From contig NZ_JBAWKC010000005.1 of the NCBI RefSeq assembly GCF_044003965.1, positions 186,001 to 250,000 of the forward strand: 64,000 bases of DNA, written 5' to 3'. The DNA comes from Yeosuana aquiaggeris. Its GTDB lineage: Bacteria; Bacteroidota; Bacteroidia; Flavobacteriales; Flavobacteriaceae. The notes under the pieces are model-generated. The model saw only the letters and a list, made by a program, of their open reading frames with translations, had not been told where the DNA came from and did no database searches. A program made the position numbers and the translations under genes. Each line of letters starts with the position of its first letter. The stretch's first letter is position 1. Positions 51,017-59,278 of this stretch are shown in pieces.

Positions 51017-52867
51017 CTAAATAAATTTTTTATCTAATTCATCAACACTCATGGTCACAAAGGTGGTTCTATTAGCAGGAGACACATTGGGTTCTTTACA
51101 TGCAAACAACCTATTAACTAAATGCTCTTGCTCACTTTTTTTTAAAGCTTGACCATTTTTTATTGCCAAACTTTTAGCCAATGATTTTGCTAATAAATCA
51201 GTAATACTAAAATTACTATCGGGCACTTCATTTTCAACATCACAAATCAATTGTTCCAAAATAATTGAAACTTCACTTTCGGGTATACTTATTGGTACGC
51301 CAGAAATTTCAACAGTTTCATCAGTTAGGTTGGAAAATATAAATCCTGTATATTCCAAATCCTCTTTTAACTGCTTAATTATTTCAATCTCCTGTATTGA
51401 AAAATGAAGTTGCAAAGGAAATAATAATTGTTGGCTTGAGGCCCCTTTTACAGTCAAATTCTCCAAAAAATCTTCATATAAAATTCGTTGATGCGCTCGA
51501 TGCTGATCCATAATCAACATGCCTGATTTAATAGTGCTTACAATATACTTATTATGAAGCTGATACGTTGTTTGCCCGCTATCTATGCTTTTGTCATCCA
51601 CAAATAATGATTCCGAATGATGATCACTTTCAAAATGGACTTCACTAAAATCATGTTGTGTTTTTGTGCCTTTTGATTCTAAACCTACATATAAGCTTTC
51701 CCAACTTGACGTTGGTTCCTTCCTATAAGATGAAGGTTTTACCAAGGTGTTTCTTTCTTCATGAAAAGGGTTAAAACTCCTGTCTACTTCAATAACAGGT
51801 GTATCACTTTCTTTTTGATTGTAATTATAAGGTGTATCAAGATTCGGATCGCGCTCAAAATCCAAAACAGGTGCTATATTAAATTGCCCTAAACTATGTT
51901 TAACGGCTGAACGCAATAAAGCATATAATGTATGTTCATCATCAAACTTAATTTCAGTTTTTGTAGGATGTATATTGATATCAATACTTTGTGGATCTAC
52001 ATTTAAGTTTAAAAAATAGCTGGGATACCATCCGTTTTTTAACAACCCATCAAAAGCCGAAGCAACCGCATGATTTAAATAGGCACTTTTTATAAAACGA
52101 TCATTCACAAAAAAATACTGTTCACCCCGTGTTTTCTTAGCAAATTCAGGTTTCCCAACAAATCCTGATATTTTCAATACCTCCGTGTCTTCCATAACAG
52201 GCACCAATTTTTCATTGGTCTTGTTTCCAAACAGATTAACTATACGTTGTCTTTGATTACTAACTGGCAAATTAAAAGATTCACTCCCATTATTATAAAA
52301 AACAAATGAAATATTAGGATGTGCCAAAGAGACTCTGTGAAATTCATCAATAACATGACGTAATTCTACAGTATTTGATTTTAAAAAATTTCGTCTAGCC
52401 GGTATATTAAAAAATAAATTTTTTACAGAAATAGAGGTGCCTTTGGGCGTAACCACTACTTCTTGCGATACAATCTCGCTTCCTTCAATAACTATGCTGG
52501 TTCCTACTTCTTCCTGTGGCTGTTTTGTTTTTAATTCCACATGGGCAATAGCAGCAATACTTGCCAATGCCTCCCCACGAAATCCTTTGGTGTGTAAATG
52601 AAATAAATCTTCAGCATTTCTAATCTTTGAAGTGGCATGCCGTTCAAAACTCAACCTTGCATCAGTAGAACTCATACCCTTCCCATTATCAATCACTTGA
52701 ACCAACGTTTTACCGGCATCTTTAATAATCAGCTTAATAACTGTAGCTTCAGCATCAATGGCATTTTCAAGTAATTCCTTAACTACAGAGGAAGGTCTTT
52801 GTACAACCTCTCCAGCTGCAATTTGATTTGCTACATGATCTGGTAATAATTGTATAATGTCAGCCAT
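51017..52867 (-). CDS. mutL: DNA mismatch repair protein MutL
   Basis: A 616-residue protein. The N-terminal GHKL ATPase is intact: IAAGEVVQRPSSVVKELLENAIDA, IDNGKGM, TKGFRGEALASI and the GTSISVKNLFFNIPARRNFLK block. The C-terminal dimerisation domain has MDQHRAHQRILYEDF in place of the endonuclease motif DQHAxxExxxxE, with Gln where the second Glu ligand should be. No CPHGRP motif is seen near the C-terminus (SPANRTTF instead). So nicking activity looks absent or altered. It abuts the small membrane protein gene. Confidence 0.95.
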   Translation of the reverse strand: MADIIQLLPDHVANQIAAGEVVQRPSSVVKELLENAIDAEATVIKLIIKDAGKTLVQVIDNGKGMSSTDARLSFERHATSKIRNAEDLFHLHTKGFRGEALASIAAIAHVELKTKQPQEEVGTSIVIEGSEIVSQEVVVTPKGTSISVKNLFFNIPARRNFLKSNTVELRHVIDEFHRVSLAHPNISFVFYNNGSESFNLPVSNQRQRIVNLFGNKTNEKLVPVMEDTEVLKISGFVGKPEFAKKTRGEQYFFVNDRFIKSAYLNHAVASAFDGLLKNGWYPSYFLNLNVDPQSIDINIHPTKTEIKFDDEHTLYALLRSAVKHSLGQFNIAPVLDFERDPNLDTPYNYNQKESDTPVIEVDRSFNPFHEERNTLVKPSSYRKEPTSSWESLYVGLESKGTKTQHDFSEVHFESDHHSESLFVDDKSIDSGQTTYQLHNKYIVSTIKSGMLIMDQHRAHQRILYEDFLENLTVKGASSQQLLFPLQLHFSIQEIEIIKQLKEDLEYTGFIFSNLTDETVEISGVPISIPESEVSIILEQLICDVENEVPDSNFSITDLLAKSLAKSLAIKNGQALKKSEQEHLVNRLFACKEPNVSPANRTTFVTMSVDELDKKFI

Positions 52868-53158
52868 TTATTGTTTTGAAAAGAAAATTGACAAATCAAA
52901 ATCAATGATAAATAGAAACACTAAAATAAGAATGCATATTATAAAAAGAATTCTTCTATTAGCGGCATAATCAGGGTTACCTTTCAAATCATCAAGCGCA
53001 TTATTTATTTTAGTTTTTAATCCGTTATTGCTACCAACTGTTTTTCTGAAATCATCAAACTTATGTTTAATTTCAAACGGATTCCCTTCTCCTTTATCAT
53101 CAAAATGACGAGGTGTATAGCTGAATTTTTTATTTTTTCTTAATTTGAATAGTCCCAT
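52868..53158 (-). CDS. Small membrane protein, paralogue A
   Basis: A 96-residue protein: N-terminal basic motif MGLFKLRKNKKFSYTPRHF, a polar middle, and one C-terminal membrane helix (ILFIICILILVFLFIIDF, residues about 70-88). The same plan, FKxRKNKxFSYxPR plus tail helix, occurs in the next gene upstream, so the two are tandem paralogues. Similar short proteins are conserved next to mutL and ribH in Flavobacteriia, sometimes under a misleading riboflavin label, as I recall. Function unknown. Its stop abuts the mutL start. Confidence 0.78.
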   Translation of the reverse strand: MGLFKLRKNKKFSYTPRHFDDKGEGNPFEIKHKFDDFRKTVGSNNGLKTKINNALDDLKGNPDYAANRRILFIICILILVFLFIIDFDLSIFFSKQ

Positions 53159-53174
53159 AATAACACGTATTAAG

Positions 53175-53411
53175 TTAATTAAACTTAATATCCAAAATAT
53201 ACATGCATATTAGAATTAAGGCCAAAATTAAAATCAAAAAGGGTAAGGAAAGCCCTTTTTTTATTTTGCGATTACTTAGCCCTTGATTACTCCTCCATTT
53301 TGAACCAAAATCTCTATTCTTAGCAAATTCCTTATCCTCAGCATTTAATTCTGTGTCTTTAGAAAATCTAGGTCTATAACTAAATGATTTATTTTTTCGA
53401 GGTTTAAACAA
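53175..53411 (-). CDS. Small membrane protein, paralogue B (TTG start)
   Basis: A 78-residue protein with FKPRKNKSFSYRPRF at the N-terminus and a C-terminal helix (LPFLILILALILICMYILDI). It is a shortened paralogue of the protein encoded at 52868. The start must be TTG, because a TAG stop lies two codons upstream and no ATG is available. A promoter with TTG, a 21-base spacer and TATTTTTG lies just upstream. It is the first gene of the operon leading into mutL, the rhomboids and the EEP nuclease. Confidence 0.68.
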   Translation of the reverse strand: MFKPRKNKSFSYRPRFSKDTELNAEDKEFAKNRDFGSKWRSNQGLSNRKIKKGLSLPFLILILALILICMYILDIKFN

Positions 53412-53433
53412 AATCTATCTATTGCATATCTTT

Positions 53434-53465
53434 CAAAAATACTTAAAAATAGACAGAAAGCGCAA
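53434..53465 (-). promoter_or_regulatory. Promoter of the small-membrane-protein/mutL/rhomboid operon
   Basis: On the minus strand a TTG (-33) is followed after 21 bases by TATTTTTG (53434-53441), an exact -7 box, 22 bases before the TTG start codon at 53411. Confidence 0.6.
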
Positions 53466-53539
53466 AATGAATTGCCAAAAATTGTTAACAAACACTACGA
53501 ATAATTGGAGATTGAAGGGAGCCTTCAAATCAATTTTAA

Positions 53540-54025
53540 CTACATGTTTTTACGTAATTCAGCCATTTTTATGGCAGCAACAGCAGCTTCAGTTCCCTTA
53601 TTACCATGCTTTCCTCCAGAACGGTCAATAGCTTGCTGAAGATTATCATCTGTTAGTACACAAAAAATAACAGGTGTTGGATCTAAAACATTGAGATCCT
53701 TAATGCCTTGAGAAACGGCTTCACAAACAAAATCAAAATGCTTAGTTTCACCTTGAATCACACTACCTATAGCTATCACGGCATTCACCATTTGCTTTTG
53801 CATTTTCTTGCACCCATAAACAAGTTCAAAGCTACCAGGAACATTCCAGCGAACTATATTGCTTGGTAAGACACCATGTTGAATTAAGGTTTGATAAGCA
53901 CCGTTATAGAGTCCTTCTGTTATGGATGGGTTCCATTCTGAAACAACAATCCCAAACCGAAATTTATTCGCGTTTGGGATTGTTGTTTTATCATAGTCTG
54001 ATAAATTATGATTTGCCGTAGCCAT
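53540..54025 (-). CDS. ribH: 6,7-dimethyl-8-ribityllumazine synthase
   Basis: A 161-residue enzyme of riboflavin biosynthesis that joins 5-amino-6-ribitylaminouracil with a four-carbon phosphate. Motifs: FGIVVSEWNPSITEGLYNGA, VPGSFELVYGCKKM, AIGSVIQGETKHFDFVCEAVSQG with the catalytic His, and the phosphate-binding end GGKHGNKGTEAAVAAIKMAEL. Full length; it should form pentamers or a 60-subunit capsid. It follows the TPR gene by five bases. The 130-base stretch after it holds the next promoter and little else. Confidence 0.95.
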   Translation of the reverse strand: MATANHNLSDYDKTTIPNANKFRFGIVVSEWNPSITEGLYNGAYQTLIQHGVLPSNIVRWNVPGSFELVYGCKKMQKQMVNAVIAIGSVIQGETKHFDFVCEAVSQGIKDLNVLDPTPVIFCVLTDDNLQQAIDRSGGKHGNKGTEAAVAAIKMAELRKNM

Positions 54026-54030
54026 ATATA

Positions 54031-54804
54031 TTAATACTTATTAGCCAATACTTTTGCTTTACCTAATAAGACTTCTACCATGTCCATTTCTGACGCATTT
54101 GGATATTTTTCCTTTATAGTTTCAAAATAAGTCAATGCCTTTTCTGCTTTACCTAACTCTAAAGCTAAGGTTCCTGCCTTATACAAATACATAGGTGTTG
54201 TATAGTCGTTATCACGCATTTTAGCCGCTTGTTCATAATAATCTAAAGCATCATCCAATTGATTTAATTGCACAAATGCATCTCCAATATTTCCTTTAGC
54301 CAATGGTGCCAATATTTCATCATCACTAGAAAATTTATTCAAATGCTCAATAGCTTTTTTATAATCTTTCAATCTTAAATAAGCAGTTCCAGCATAATAA
54401 TTAGCTAAATTTGCCGCTGGTGTCCCACCGTATTCATCAATAATGTCTAACATACCGAATTTACCTTCTCCCCCATTTAAAGACAATGTAAATAAGGAGT
54501 CCTTTTCAACGCCGTTAACTGCTTGATCAAAATATTTCTGGGCTTGAAACATATCATTCATTGCATTTGCCTGTTTTGGTTTTGCAATAAATTCTGAATA
54601 TCCTAAATATCCCAGAACAACCGCTGCAACCAAACCAATAATAACAAAAATGTATTTTTGATTCTTTTCAACAAAAGCTTCTGTTCTTGAAGCGGATTCA
54701 TCAAGTTTATTAAAAACTTCAGCAGTAGTTGAACCTGTTTCAATATTATGTTCCTTTTCTCCTTTATTTTTTCCTTTGTATCCTCTTTTATTATAAGTGG
54801 CCAT
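54031..54804 (-). CDS. Membrane-anchored TPR protein (YfgM-like)
   Basis: A 257-residue protein. A cytoplasmic N-terminus is followed by a membrane helix (YIFVIIGLVAAVVLGYLGYSEF, residues about 48-70), then four or more tetratricopeptide repeats outside the cytoplasm (LANYYAGTAYLRLKDYKKAIEHLNKF, GDAFVQLNQLDDALDYYEQA, AGTLALELGKAEKALTYFETI). The plan resembles YfgM, an ancillary SecYEG/periplasmic chaperone partner. The ATG at 54804 is chosen; an upstream TTG at 54828 lies inside a TATTTTTG promoter box. It is likely cotranscribed with ribH. Confidence 0.85.
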   Translation of the reverse strand: MATYNKRGYKGKNKGEKEHNIETGSTTAEVFNKLDESASRTEAFVEKNQKYIFVIIGLVAAVVLGYLGYSEFIAKPKQANAMNDMFQAQKYFDQAVNGVEKDSLFTLSLNGGEGKFGMLDIIDEYGGTPAANLANYYAGTAYLRLKDYKKAIEHLNKFSSDDEILAPLAKGNIGDAFVQLNQLDDALDYYEQAAKMRDNDYTTPMYLYKAGTLALELGKAEKALTYFETIKEKYPNASEMDMVEVLLGKAKVLANKY

Positions 54805-54825
54805 ATATTCTTTATTAATGCGGTG

Positions 54826-54833
54826 CAAAAATA
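54826..54833 (-). promoter_or_regulatory. -7 promoter box of the TPR-ribH unit
   Basis: TATTTTTG on the minus strand matches TAnnTTTG exactly, 21 bases before the ATG at 54804. Confidence 0.5.
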
Positions 54834-54938
54834 TAATTTTTCTTCATAAATTAAAGGTTATTTATTTGTTATTTTTGAATAATTTGCACGGTCTTTTATT
54901 TCAATTACAATTAAAAAAGACTTTAAGTTACTTTTTGT

Positions 54939-56021
54939 ATGATTTTAAAATCACTTTCATTACTTAATTATAAAAATTTTGATAGTAAAATATTCACTTT
55001 CAATGATAAAATAAACTGTATTGTCGGAAATAATGGTATTGGAAAAACCAATGTACTTGACGCTATTTACCATTTATCTTTCGGGAAAAGCTATTTTAAT
55101 CCGGTTGCTACACAAAACATAAAACATGACGCTGACTTTTTTGTGATTAATGGTGATTATTTAAAACATAATCATCCAGAAAAAATTATCATTAGTCTAA
55201 AACGCGGACAAAAAAAAATAATTAAGCGCAATGGTAAAGAATATGAAAAATTTAGTGAACATATTGGTTTTTTGCCCTTAGTAATAATATCACCTGCCGA
55301 CAGAGATTTAATTATTGAAGGGAGTGATACCCGGAGAAAATTTATTGATAATGTGATTTCACAAAGTAATAAAGCATATTTAATAGATTTAATTAATTAC
55401 AATAAGATTCTTGCACAGCGCAATGCGTTATTGAAATATTTTGCTTTGAATCACACCTTTAATGCGGATACCTTAGAAATTTATAATAATCAATTAACCG
55501 ATTATGGAACTAAAATCTTTAAAAAGCGTGAAGACTTTTTAAAAGAATTTATTCCCATTTTTAAATCTCGTTACAAAGCAATAAGCAATGGCTATGAAGA
55601 TGTAAGTTTAGTGTATCAAAGTGATTTATTTGATAACAGTTTAGATATTCTGCTTAAGAATCAAATCAATAAAGATAAAGCCTTGCAATATACTAGTGTG
55701 GGTATCCATAAAGATGATTTACATTTTAATATTGAGGAACATCCAATAAAAAAGTTTGGTAGTCAAGGACAGCAAAAATCATTTTTAATTGCACTCAAAT
55801 TCGCTCAGTTTGATTTTATTAAGCAGCAAAGTGGAGATGACCCTATATTGCTTTTAGATGATATTTTTGACAAATTAGACGAACAACGTGTTTCGCAAAT
55901 CATTAAATTAGTAGATGATGAAAATTTTGGACAAATTTTTATCAGTGACACGCATGCCGACAGAACTGAAAATGCTATTAAACAAGTACTTCAATCCTAT
56001 GAAATTTTTAAACTTGAATAA
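54939..56021 (+). CDS. recF: DNA replication and repair protein RecF
   Basis: A 360-residue SMC-like ATPase that helps load RecA at gaps with RecO and RecR. It starts with LKSLSLLNYKNFDSKIF, then the Walker A INCIVGNNGIGKTNVLDAIYHLSFGKS, the signature FGSQGQQKSFLIALKFAQF, and Walker B PILLLDDIFDKLDEQR. Length is typical. It lies three bases before a lipoprotein gene and a DUF721 gene. No dnaA or dnaN gene is adjacent, so this is not an origin-type arrangement. Confidence 0.96.
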   Translation: MILKSLSLLNYKNFDSKIFTFNDKINCIVGNNGIGKTNVLDAIYHLSFGKSYFNPVATQNIKHDADFFVINGDYLKHNHPEKIIISLKRGQKKIIKRNGKEYEKFSEHIGFLPLVIISPADRDLIIEGSDTRRKFIDNVISQSNKAYLIDLINYNKILAQRNALLKYFALNHTFNADTLEIYNNQLTDYGTKIFKKREDFLKEFIPIFKSRYKAISNGYEDVSLVYQSDLFDNSLDILLKNQINKDKALQYTSVGIHKDDLHFNIEEHPIKKFGSQGQQKSFLIALKFAQFDFIKQQSGDDPILLLDDIFDKLDEQRVSQIIKLVDDENFGQIFISDTHADRTENAIKQVLQSYEIFKLE

Positions 56022-56023
56022 TT

Positions 56024-56440
56024 ATGAAGCGACTGTTAATCTTTCTGTTTATTATTATAAACATAGGCTGTCAAAAGAATAATGAAAGTTATATTAAACA
56101 CTTAAACGGTTATTGGGAAATTGAAAAAGTCCTATTACCTTCTGGAGAAGAACATGTTTATAATTACAATGAATTTATTGATTATTTTAATGTTAGTGAT
56201 AGTTTAAAGGGCTTTAGAAAGAAATTAAAACCTGCTTTAAATGGTACTTTTGAAGGCTCAAATGATTCTGAAGAGTTTGTTATCAAAATAGAACAGGATA
56301 GTTTAAATATTTATTATCAAACCAACTTTTCAAATTGGAAAGAAACTATTTTATTCGCTAATGAAAAAGAATTAAAAATTATTAATGCTGATAGGAATAT
56401 TTATATTTATAAATCATATAAGCCTATAAACTTAAACTAA
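56024..56440 (+). CDS. Lipoprotein of unknown function
   Basis: A 138-residue protein with a short signal peptide and lipobox NIGC (Cys at residue 16). The mature part starts LNGYWEIEKVLLPSGEE, a lipocalin-like GxW opening, and alternates beta strands (DSLNIYYQTNFSNWKETILFANEKELKI). I do not recognise a named family. It lies between recF and the DUF721 gene, three bases after the first and overlapping the second by one base, so it is expressed with DNA-related genes without an obvious link. Confidence 0.75.
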   Translation: MKRLLIFLFIIINIGCQKNNESYIKHLNGYWEIEKVLLPSGEEHVYNYNEFIDYFNVSDSLKGFRKKLKPALNGTFEGSNDSEEFVIKIEQDSLNIYYQTNFSNWKETILFANEKELKIINADRNIYIYKSYKPINLN

Positions 56441-56736
56441 TGGCAAAACGCAATAACGATCATGTAAGTATTTCTGATGCTCTTAAAGAATTTGTTCAAA
56501 CCAATAAATTAGAAACCGGGTTAAATAAAGTTAACGTTGCTGATGCTTGGGCTAAACTAATGGGAAATGGTGTAAACCATTATACAACTGCTGTGCAGCT
56601 GGAGAGAAATACATTATACGTGCAGCTTAGTTCAAGTGTACTTAGAGAAGAATTAAGCTATGGTAAAGAAAAAATCATTACCCTATTAAATGAAGAATTA
56701 GGAAAAGAAATTATTAAAAAACTGATATTGCGATAA
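56440..56736 (+). CDS. DUF721/DciA family protein
   Basis: A 98-residue protein of the DUF721 family: VSISDALKEFVQTNKLETGLNKVNVADAWAKLMGNGVNHYT, then a beta-rich half with TLYVQLSSSVLREELSYGKEKII. The family includes DciA, which loads the replicative helicase in bacteria without DnaC; this short KH-like form is common near recF. The helicase-loading role is inferred from family knowledge. It is coupled to the lipoprotein gene by a one-base overlap. Confidence 0.85.
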   Translation: MAKRNNDHVSISDALKEFVQTNKLETGLNKVNVADAWAKLMGNGVNHYTTAVQLERNTLYVQLSSSVLREELSYGKEKIITLLNEELGKEIIKKLILR

Positions 56737-56787
56737 TTACTAATAAAAATAAAAATCTAATTATTATAAATATCTTAATAAATAGTT

Positions 56788-56795
56788 TATCTTTG
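56788..56795 (+). promoter_or_regulatory. -7 promoter box of the cold-shock gene
   Basis: TATCTTTG is an exact TAnnTTTG match 27 bases before the ATG at 56823. No -33 TTG is seen at the usual spacing. Confidence 0.55.
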
Positions 56796-56822
56796 TCACT
56801 TAATTTTTATAATATTTAAACA

Positions 56823-57014
56823 ATGAGTAAAGGTACAGTAAAATTCTTCAACGATTCAAAAGGTTTTGGATTCATTATTGAAGATGGCAACAACAAAGAA
56901 CATTTTGTACACATTTCTGGATTAATCGATGAAATTCGTGAAGGTGATGCAGTAGAATTCGATTTGCAAGAAGGCAAAAAAGGACTGAACGCAGTAAACG
57001 TAAAAGTAATCTAA
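56823..57014 (+). CDS. Cold-shock domain protein
   Basis: A 63-residue single cold-shock domain: MSKGTVKFFNDSKGFGFIIEDG with RNP1-like KGFGFI, HFVHISGL as RNP2, and a C-terminal EFDLQEGKKGLNAVNVKVI. These beta-barrel proteins bind single-stranded RNA or DNA and melt RNA structure. The usual second aromatic motif FVHFS is FVHIS here. The gene has its own promoter box and terminator, and is probably abundant. Confidence 0.95.
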   Translation: MSKGTVKFFNDSKGFGFIIEDGNNKEHFVHISGLIDEIREGDAVEFDLQEGKKGLNAVNVKVI

Positions 57015-57041
57015 TATATACTTTGACATTTTACAAGTTAG

Positions 57042-57071
57042 AAGCCTATCCAAGTGATAGGCTTTTTTTTT
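57042..57071 (+). terminator. Terminator of the cold-shock gene
   Basis: A 9-bp stem (AAGCCTATC and GATAGGCTT) with loop CAAGT is followed by nine T residues. Confidence 0.92.
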
Positions 57072-57092
57072 GGTTCTAATTTTACAAAATAG

Positions 57093-57121
57093 AAAAGCCT
57101 GCAACTACGTTACAGGCTTTT
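57093..57121 (-). terminator. Terminator of ndk
   Basis: On the minus strand a 9-bp stem (AAAAGCCTG and CAGGCTTTT) with an 11-base loop lies 22 bases after the ndk stop and ends in a short T tract (TTTTCTATTTTG). Confidence 0.8.
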
Positions 57122-57143
57122 TATAAGTTTTAAAGTTTAAAAA

Positions 57144-57563
57144 TTAAAACATCTCTCTTCCTGAGAAATGAAAAGCACCTTCTATAGCGGCATTGTCATT
57201 ACTATCACTTCCATGTACTGCGTTCTCACTGATTGAATTTGCAAATAATTTACGAATAGTTCCTTCAGCTGCATCAGCTGGATTTGTTGCTCCTATTAAG
57301 GTTCTAAAATCTTCAACAGCATTTTCCTTTTCCAAAACGGCAGCTACAATTGGTCCTCTTGTCATATATTCAACTAATTCTCCAAAAAACGGACGCTCTT
57401 TATGAATAGCATAAAATGCTTCTGCATCATGTTTTGTCATTTGAGTTAGTTTCATTGCAACAATTCTAAATCCTGAAACTGAAATTTTTTCTAATATAGC
57501 ACCAATGTGTCCTTTTTCAACAGCATCTGGTTTTAGCATCGTAAATGTTCTATTTGTTACCAT
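57144..57563 (-). CDS. ndk: Nucleoside diphosphate kinase
   Basis: A 139-residue kinase that balances nucleoside di- and triphosphates. It begins TNRTFTMLKPDAVEKGHIGAILEKI, contains GPIVAAVLEKENAVEDFRTLIGATNPADA and the active-site NAVHGSDSNDNAAIE with the catalytic His. Length is normal. It has its own consensus promoter and a terminator, and is divergent from nrnA. Confidence 0.97.
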   Translation of the reverse strand: MVTNRTFTMLKPDAVEKGHIGAILEKISVSGFRIVAMKLTQMTKHDAEAFYAIHKERPFFGELVEYMTRGPIVAAVLEKENAVEDFRTLIGATNPADAAEGTIRKLFANSISENAVHGSDSNDNAAIEGAFHFSGREMF

Positions 57564-57650
57564 GTGTAATTTTTAATTTAATCTATTTTTTAATAACGTA
57601 TTCTATGCTTTTAAGAAAACTAAGAAATCAACCCTTTGTTAATTTTCGTG

Positions 57651-57680
57651 CAAAAGTAATGTATTTCTTATTATAAACAA
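57651..57680 (-). promoter_or_regulatory. Consensus promoter of ndk
   Basis: On the minus strand TTG (57678-57680) is followed by a 19-base spacer and TACTTTTG (57651-57658), a full match to the Bacteroidota -33/-7 pattern. The implied leader is about 80 bases. Confidence 0.7.
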
Positions 57681-57717
57681 GTTTATCCAATTTTAAAAAA
57701 TTGTATATTCGCTACCT

Positions 57718-58737
57718 ATGACACAGACAGAAATTGAAAAAATAAAAAAATTATTAGCTTCTCCAAAAAACATTGTAATTGTTCCTCATAAAAATCCAGA
57801 TGGTGATGCAATGGGTTCAACTGTAGGATTATATCATTATTTAAAACAACACAACCATGATGCCACGGTAATAAGTCCCAATGACTATCCAAGTTTTTTA
57901 AAATGGATTCCAGGCAACAACCAGGTATTAATTCATGATTATCAAACAGAAACAAGTAATGATTTAATAGAAAAAGCAGACCTTATTTTTACTCTTGATT
58001 TTAATGCTTTACATAGAACTGGCAACATGGAAGCCGTTTTAGAAAAAAGTAAGGCCATTAAAATCTTAATAGACCATCATCAAGCTCCAGATAATTATGC
58101 CCAATACATCTATTCTGATGTGGGTATGAGCTCGACATGTCAAATGGTTTACCAATTTATTCATATGCTGGGAGATACCCATCTCATTGATTCAAATATA
58201 GCAACCTGCTTATACTTAGGGATTATGACAGATACTGGTTCTTTTAGATTTCCGTGCACCACAAGTAATACCCATATTATTGTGGCCGATTTAATTGAAA
58301 AAGGAGCCAACAGTGCATATATACATAATCAAGTTTACGACACCAACAGCTATGAAAGACTCCAACTGTTAGGTTGTGCCTTAAATAATTTAAAGGTTAT
58401 TTATGAATTAAGAACTGCCTATATTACATTATCTCAAGATGAATTAAATAAGTATAATTTCAAAAAAGGTGATACTGAAGGTGTTGTAAATTACGGCCTA
58501 TCCTTGGAAAATATAGTTTTTGCTGCTATTTTTATTGAAGATAAACAAGAAGGTATTATTAAAATTTCATTGCGTTCAAAAGGCAACTTTTCAGTAAATG
58601 ATTTTTCTAGATTGCATTTTAACGGAGGTGGCCATATTAATGCCGCCGGAGGAAGAAGTGATCTATCATTAAATGATACTGTTAATAAATTTATTACTAT
58701 ATTACCCGACTATTCAAATGCCCTGAATGATGAATAA
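57718..58737 (+). CDS. nrnA: DHH-family oligoribonuclease/phosphatase (NrnA-like)
   Basis: A 339-residue DHH/DHHA1 enzyme. Mn-binding motifs are IVPHKNPDGDAMGS near residue 22, TLDFNALHR near residue 90 and ILIDHHQAPD near residue 115. The C-terminal DHHA1 domain has FNGGGHINAAGG. NrnA degrades short RNA fragments (nanoRNA) and pAp. Its end overlaps the gldI start by 11 bases, linking it to the isomerase genes that follow. Confidence 0.92.
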   Translation: MTQTEIEKIKKLLASPKNIVIVPHKNPDGDAMGSTVGLYHYLKQHNHDATVISPNDYPSFLKWIPGNNQVLIHDYQTETSNDLIEKADLIFTLDFNALHRTGNMEAVLEKSKAIKILIDHHQAPDNYAQYIYSDVGMSSTCQMVYQFIHMLGDTHLIDSNIATCLYLGIMTDTGSFRFPCTTSNTHIIVADLIEKGANSAYIHNQVYDTNSYERLQLLGCALNNLKVIYELRTAYITLSQDELNKYNFKKGDTEGVVNYGLSLENIVFAAIFIEDKQEGIIKISLRSKGNFSVNDFSRLHFNGGGHINAAGGRSDLSLNDTVNKFITILPDYSNALNDE

Positions 58738-59266
58738 GATATTTTTATTAGTATTAGCAATGCTATTTTTTGTTGGCTGTAAGTCTCCTGAAGCCAGAAA
58801 ACCTATTTCAGTTAAAACAGGTTCTTTTATTGATGCTTCAGTAGAACGTAATAAAAAACTTAATGCTAGAGAACAAGCTGAAATTCAAAAAATTCTATCT
58901 GAAAAAAAGATAGATTACTTATCATCACAAAGTGGTTTTTGGTATTATTATAATATTAAAACTGATGTTGACTCGTTAAAAACACCTTCATTTGGTAATA
59001 TTATAAATTTTAATTATGATGTTAAAACCTTAGATGGTGCAACCATCTACTCCAAGGAGGACTTAAAGACTCAGTCTTATGCGATGGATCAGGAAGAAAT
59101 CTTCACAGGCTTGCGCGAAGGTTTAAAGCTTATGAAAACAGGTGAAACGGTTACTTTTCTTTTTCCATCACAAAAAGCCTATGGTTATTATGGTGACCAA
59201 AATAAAATAGGCACGAATGTTCCCCTTATTTGTGAAGTAACTGTTAACTCCATTTCTGAAAAATAG
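58727..59266 (+). CDS. gldI: Gliding motility lipoprotein GldI (FKBP-type isomerase)
   Basis: A 179-residue lipoprotein with lipobox FVGC (Cys at residue 18) directly followed by KSPEARKPIS, the N-terminus typical of GldI. The FKBP domain (GFWYYYNIKT, NFNYDVKTLDGATIYS, LREGLKLMKTGETVTFLFPSQKAYGYYG) should isomerise proline bonds in periplasmic or surface proteins. GldI is needed for gliding in Flavobacterium. No other gld genes are in the window, so actual gliding is not shown. Confidence 0.88.
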   Translation: MMNKIFLLVLAMLFFVGCKSPEARKPISVKTGSFIDASVERNKKLNAREQAEIQKILSEKKIDYLSSQSGFWYYYNIKTDVDSLKTPSFGNIINFNYDVKTLDGATIYSKEDLKTQSYAMDQEEIFTGLREGLKLMKTGETVTFLFPSQKAYGYYGDQNKIGTNVPLICEVTVNSISEK

Positions 59267-59278
59267 ATTCTATTTTAT

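Noticed and set aside
52868..53411. Riboflavin synthase subunit beta annotation for the small membrane proteins
   Set aside because: The sequences are short, basic and end in a membrane helix; the real lumazine synthase is the neighbouring ribH.
54805..54828. TTG start for the TPR protein
   Set aside because: It overlaps a TATTTTTG promoter box; the ATG at 54804 is preferred.
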